Shown: positions 60,526 through 64,000 of the stretch, in pieces | Numbering within the stretch: position 1 is the first letter of the stretch | Layout of the letters: each line of letters begins with the position of its first letter | From: Planctomycetota bacterium | GTDB taxonomy: Bacteria > Planctomycetota > UBA1135 | NCBI GenBank assembly: GCA_008501825.1 | Contig: QQUA01000006.1 | Coordinates: 372,001-436,000, forward strand | Direction: 5' to 3' | DNA length: 64,000 nucleotides | Made by a program: the position numbers and the translations under genes | Notes under the pieces: model-generated | The model's input: only the letters and a program-made list of their open reading frames with translations | The model's database searches: none | Told to the model about the DNA's origin: nothing

Positions 60526-63116
60526 GGGACGAAACTCCGCGGACCAATCCGGAAGAAGCGGCTTTTGAAGAGTATTTGGCTTTGCTGCTGGAAGGAAATC
60601 CTCCCGACCAAGAGGAATTCATCGGCCGACAGCCCGTTTCGATGCAGTCGGCTTTGAGGAAAATTTTTCAGGAGTACGACCAGCTTCAACGAAGTTTCCG
60701 CGAGCCGCAACCTGGACAAATGTTCGGTCCCTATCGCATGAACCGAATGCTCGGCCGCGGCGGAAACGGCTCAGTTTGGGAGGCCGAAGAAGTTCACCTC
60801 GGACGCCGCTTGGCATTGAAATTGTTGAATCCCGAATCAGCGCTAAGGCCTGGTTTGCGGCAGCGGTTTTTTATGGAAGCTCGCCTGGCCAGCCGCATCC
60901 GCCATCCCGGTGTGGCGGCGATTTTTGCTTTTGGCAGCGAACAAAATCACCTTTATCTAGCTCAGGAGCTGGTCGAAAACGGCCGCACTTTGGCCCACGA
61001 GTTGAACCGGATCCGGCAGTTGGACGACCTACCTGAGGGACATTATGGCCGCATGGCGATGTTGTTTCGGGATGCCGCCCTTGCCTTGCAGGCGGTCCAC
61101 CAAGCCGGCGTTGTGCATCGCGATTTAAAGCCGACCAACATGCTGTTGGATGAAGCCGATCGGCTTCGGCTTTCCGACTTCGGTTTGGCTCGAGGGCCGG
61201 ATTCCCCGCAGTTGACGCAAAGCGGTTTTCCGGCCGGCACCCCTTATTACATGTCGCCGGAACAAATATCTGGAACGAAAAAAGTCGAAGCCCGCAGCGA
61301 TATTTTCTCCCTCGGAGTAAGCCTTTACGAGGCTTTGACCCTGAGGCGCCCATTTGAGGGGGACAGTCGCCATCAGGTTTTTCAGGCGATCCTCCACGAT
61401 CATCCCATGGACCCGGTCCGGCGCCGAAGACTTCCCTCGCCCTTGGCTTGGATCTGTTTGAAGGCGCTGGAGAAAAAACCGGAAGCGCGGTACGCCAGCG
61501 CCGCCGAGATGGCGGAAGACCTGGAGCGATTTCTACGTCAGGAGTCCGTGCTGGCCAAAGCGCCGGGAAAATTGAAAAGCTTCCGTCGCTGGGTGGGCCG
61601 GCATCCGGTACTGAGCGCCGGCATGGGGATGCTGTTGCTCGGCAGTTTAGTCGTGGGGCGGCTGTATTGGTTGAGTTTGGAAGCTCAAAAAGAGGCCGAG
61701 TACCAGGCGCGCAAAGCTAAGCAAGCATTTCAAATCTTCGAACAGGCGCTGCAACTTCCATCCGGTTATCAGGAATTGGGGAACGCGGTTAGCTTTCCGG
61801 AATTCCTTAGCCGGGCGGCGGATCAAATGCGAACCGGATTGAAGGAGTATCCGGAAGAACTCGCCTTGCTCTCCGCAGTTTTCGGTCGCATGCAATGGCG
61901 ACTAGAGAATTTTTCTGAAGCCGAAAAATTGTGGCGCGACGCCTTGTCCTTGCGGAGACAAATTTTCGGGGACGAACACCCATTGACTTTGGATTGCCAA
62001 GCTGGTTTGGCCTGGGTCTTGGTGCGAGACGGCCGAAGTCAAGAGGGATTGAGGCATTTGCAGGACTGGATGGAAGCGGCTCCGAGGCCAACGGAGGAGC
62101 AGTTCAGCCAGTGGATGCAAATGGTTTTCGTTCGGGCTGAGGCCAAGGCGAACTTGGGGCAGGTACATCAGGCTTATGACGAACTGGTGGAAGTGGAAAA
62201 CCAGAATCCAAAGTTTTTTCCGGCCGGTTCTCCTCAAAAGGTAGTTCTTAACTCTTATCAAGCCCAGTGCCTGCAACTCCTCGGCCGCACCGGTGAAGCT
62301 CTGAGCTTGAACCAGGAGGCGTTGTCGGTGCAAAAGAGGCTGGCTGGGGAGGAGCATCCCAACACCGTTTTTTTGAAGCTACAAGCGCTGAAAATCCTAA
62401 GTCTTCAAGGGCAGGACACCCTTGAGGCGTGGGAGGAAGTTCTGTTGCGAGCTGAAAAAGTTTGTGGGCGAGAAAGCAAAATGACATTGGATGCCCGGCG
62501 GGGTTTGGCCATGTATTTTTCTCGATTCCGGCAACCGATGAAAGTGGTTGAAACATTGGAACCGGCACTTCAATTGACGGAGTTTCGATACGGAAGCTTT
62601 CATCCGGTCAGTTTGGCGGTTCGCGCCGACCTTGGTTCCGCTTTGTTGAAATGCGGGCGTGGGCGTGAAGGAGAGGAGATCTTAAGACCTTTGTTGCAAT
62701 GGAACCGGCCGGAACCGCCGCCTCCGGATCCGAGGCGGGTGGCTTTAATTAATCAAGCCAGCTACTGGGGGCGGCAGGGAAATCGGGAACAAGCCATTCT
62801 TGGATTTGAACAGGCGTTATTGGAAGCGCCTCATTCCCGGCTGGCAAAACAGAGGCTGGCCTGGCTGTTGGTCGATGCTGAGGATCCCCAGCCGGAAGAA
62901 TTGAAGCGGGCAATAGGTCTGGCGAAAGAAACCTTGGAAGGAGCCAACCTCAACCAGCAGGCTAAAAGTTATCATGCCTTGGCTTGGGCGTACTACCGAG
63001 TTGGAGACCAAGCCAATCTCCAAAAGTGCCTTGATTGGTTCCAGTCCAATGCCGAAATTCCTACTGGCATTGAACGCTCCATTCAACAACTCAAGGATAT
63101 TTCCGAACACCCATAG
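60522..63116 (+). CDS. Membrane Ser/Thr protein kinase with TPR-like sensor region
   Basis: An 864-residue Hanks-type kinase. The start is probably the TTG at 60522, which overlaps the sigma-factor stop (TTGA); the frame is open upstream only within that gene. The kinase domain (about 70-335) has GRGGNGSV (78-85), the ATP lysine Lys100 in LALKLL, HRDLKPTNML near 200, SDFGLARG and the activation segment GTPYYMSPEQI. One membrane helix lies near 360-378 (LSAGMGMLLLGSLVVGRLYW). The remaining 480 residues are helical TPR-like repeats (ENFSEAEKLWRDALSLRRQI, EEHPNTVFLKLQALKILSLQ) predicted outside the membrane as a sensor. The pairing with the sigma factor suggests a signalling route from the envelope to transcription. 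Confidence 0.9.
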   Translation: MRDETPRTNPEEAAFEEYLALLLEGNPPDQEEFIGRQPVSMQSALRKIFQEYDQLQRSFREPQPGQMFGPYRMNRMLGRGGNGSVWEAEEVHLGRRLALKLLNPESALRPGLRQRFFMEARLASRIRHPGVAAIFAFGSEQNHLYLAQELVENGRTLAHELNRIRQLDDLPEGHYGRMAMLFRDAALALQAVHQAGVVHRDLKPTNMLLDEADRLRLSDFGLARGPDSPQLTQSGFPAGTPYYMSPEQISGTKKVEARSDIFSLGVSLYEALTLRRPFEGDSRHQVFQAILHDHPMDPVRRRRLPSPLAWICLKALEKKPEARYASAAEMAEDLERFLRQESVLAKAPGKLKSFRRWVGRHPVLSAGMGMLLLGSLVVGRLYWLSLEAQKEAEYQARKAKQAFQIFEQALQLPSGYQELGNAVSFPEFLSRAADQMRTGLKEYPEELALLSAVFGRMQWRLENFSEAEKLWRDALSLRRQIFGDEHPLTLDCQAGLAWVLVRDGRSQEGLRHLQDWMEAAPRPTEEQFSQWMQMVFVRAEAKANLGQVHQAYDELVEVENQNPKFFPAGSPQKVVLNSYQAQCLQLLGRTGEALSLNQEALSVQKRLAGEEHPNTVFLKLQALKILSLQGQDTLEAWEEVLLRAEKVCGRESKMTLDARRGLAMYFSRFRQPMKVVETLEPALQLTEFRYGSFHPVSLAVRADLGSALLKCGRGREGEEILRPLLQWNRPEPPPPDPRRVALINQASYWGRQGNREQAILGFEQALLEAPHSRLAKQRLAWLLVDAEDPQPEELKRAIGLAKETLEGANLNQQAKSYHALAWAYYRVGDQANLQKCLDWFQSNAEIPTGIERSIQQLKDISEHP

Positions 63117-63146
63117 ATCGGTCACCCACAGGCCAACGTTGGGCAG

Positions 63147-63881
63147 TTACGATCGCTTTTTCGGCTGATCGGCATACTTCAAGGCGTTCTTCAGGCTTTC
63201 CCGGGAAAAGTCTTGGCGGTGCTGTTCTACAAAGCCTGATACAGCTTCCATATCGAATTTGGAAATCTCCCTCAAAACCCAACCCACTCCGGTTTTGGCG
63301 AAACGCTCCGGCCGGCGAATCAACTTGGAACAGGATTGTAAAACCTGGAATCGGTAGGATTCCTCGGCAATGGATTTGACGAAGGCGACCACCGAAGCTC
63401 GAGCTTGCCACAGGTTGGGAGATTGATCCCAAGCAGAAATTTTGTCTGCGCACTCCTTGCCCTGAGAGGCGATGAGCGGGCTCAGAACCCGAATGCAAAA
63501 CCAATCACAAGTGTTCCAGTCGGAGATCAATTCACGTTCAAATAAATATTCATAACGAGGAAGAGACATCTTCCATGGAAGATCCTGGGCCAAGTAGAGT
63601 TGAATTTGCAAAATCCCTGCAAGTTTGTCTTCGGCCCAGGGGTATTCGAAAAGTTGAAGGGCCAATTCAAATTGTTCCGTGGCCGGCCAGGAGTCCACCC
63701 CGCTTTGATGGCGCCATTGAGCTAAAACCGATCGAATTTGGGGAATGCCAACACCTCGGAAATCTAGCGTACCTTTGAGATAAGCTTCCCACCATAGTTT
63801 GGTTTCCTGTTTTGCAACATCCTGAAAAGCGGCTTGCAGGCTTTCAATTGGAGTTTGAAGATGCTGAGAGGTGATGGGCAT
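63147..63881 (-). CDS. AlkD-family DNA alkylation repair protein
   Basis: A 244-residue all-helical (HEAT-like) protein of the AlkC/AlkD glycosylase superfamily, which removes alkylated bases from DNA. Recognisable stretches are LWWEAYLKGTLDFRGVGIPQ at the start, EDKLAGILQIQLYL, ISDWNTCDWFCIRVLSPLI (the conserved aspartate-tryptophan region), and FAKTGVGWVLREISKFD near the end. Length is normal for the family. It is convergent with the kinase gene, with 30 bases between stops, and has its own upstream region at 63882-64000. Glycosylase activity is inferred from the family only. Confidence 0.87.
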   Translation of the reverse strand: MPITSQHLQTPIESLQAAFQDVAKQETKLWWEAYLKGTLDFRGVGIPQIRSVLAQWRHQSGVDSWPATEQFELALQLFEYPWAEDKLAGILQIQLYLAQDLPWKMSLPRYEYLFERELISDWNTCDWFCIRVLSPLIASQGKECADKISAWDQSPNLWQARASVVAFVKSIAEESYRFQVLQSCSKLIRRPERFAKTGVGWVLREISKFDMEAVSGFVEQHRQDFSRESLKNALKYADQPKKRS

Positions 63882-64000
63882 TGGGGGGATTTTCTTTTGA
63901 ATTACAGCGCTATTCCCCTGTGGGTTGACGGGGGCTGCCGTGTGGTAGACCGTAATTTTCTCATATCGAAAGCTGATAAAAGTTCTAAATTCAAATGAAG

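Noticed and set aside
1..64000. CRISPR arrays, tRNA or rRNA genes, insertion sequences, integrases and phage genes
   Set aside because: Intergenic gaps are short and were read on both strands; I saw no repeat-spacer pattern, cloverleaf-like sequence, transposase or integrase. A covariance-model scan would be needed to exclude small RNAs.

Overview
The window looks like a chromosomal segment of a Gram-negative bacterium of the Planctomycetota or a close PVC relative. The grounds are a PSCyt1/DUF1549/DUF1553 cytochrome-domain protein paired with a Tat-exported DUF1501 protein, a secreted sulfatase, an ECF-type sigma factor overlapping a Ser/Thr kinase with a TPR-like tail, a secreted caspase-like protein, many lipoproteins and the outer-membrane sugar gene gmhA. 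Base composition is moderately GC-rich by eye. I saw no rRNA, tRNA, CRISPR array, insertion sequence or prophage. Assignment below phylum is not possible from the sequence alone.

Layout. 0-6 kb: a two-domain PPK2 polyphosphate kinase diverges from a Na/phosphate cotransporter with a PhoU-like tail, followed by a sigma-70 family factor, a parvulin-like lipoprotein and a CxxC two-helix membrane protein. 6-14 kb: a secreted G8/beta-helix (CEMIP-like) protein and the DUF1501/DUF1553 pair. 14-19 kb: a Kef-type cation/proton antiporter, an HPF-like protein, a sulfatase and a SOUL heme-binding protein. 19.3-25.7 kb: a tightly spaced three-gene set with a protein that has a CorA-like C-terminal hairpin, a HEPN-NACHT STAND NTPase and a secreted protein, followed by a frameshifted small gene and a strong hairpin. 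This is the best candidate for an undescribed, possibly defensive, system.

25.7-35.7 kb: a BtuFCD/FecCD-type uptake system with a Nudix hydrolase, interrupted by gmhA on the other strand; the first of two SLC13/RCK permeases; several lipoproteins; FetAB; and an orphan HigA-like antitoxin. 35.8-46.7 kb: another CxxC two-helix protein, an alpha/beta hydrolase, a MazG-like pyrophosphohydrolase, speA, a caspase-like protein, a YCII lipoprotein, a response regulator/histidine kinase pair and a spondin-domain protein.

46.7-54 kb: a minus-strand run reading olsB-like acyltransferase, plsC/olsA-like acyltransferase, a DedA-ATP-grasp fusion, then glcD, glcE and glcF. The first three suggest synthesis of an ornithine-type aminolipid, and the fusion may modify and flip it. 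54-58 kb: a four-gene redox cluster with two Rieske proteins, one fused to a ferric-reductase-like membrane domain and one to an FMN glutamate-synthase domain. 58-64 kb: a second SLC13/RCK permease, an ECF-like sigma factor whose stop overlaps the kinase start, and an AlkD-type DNA repair protein.

Operons are compact, with frequent ATGA, GTGA or TTGA stop/start overlaps; these fixed several starts. All functional statements rest on motifs read by eye and on family knowledge; no search was run.
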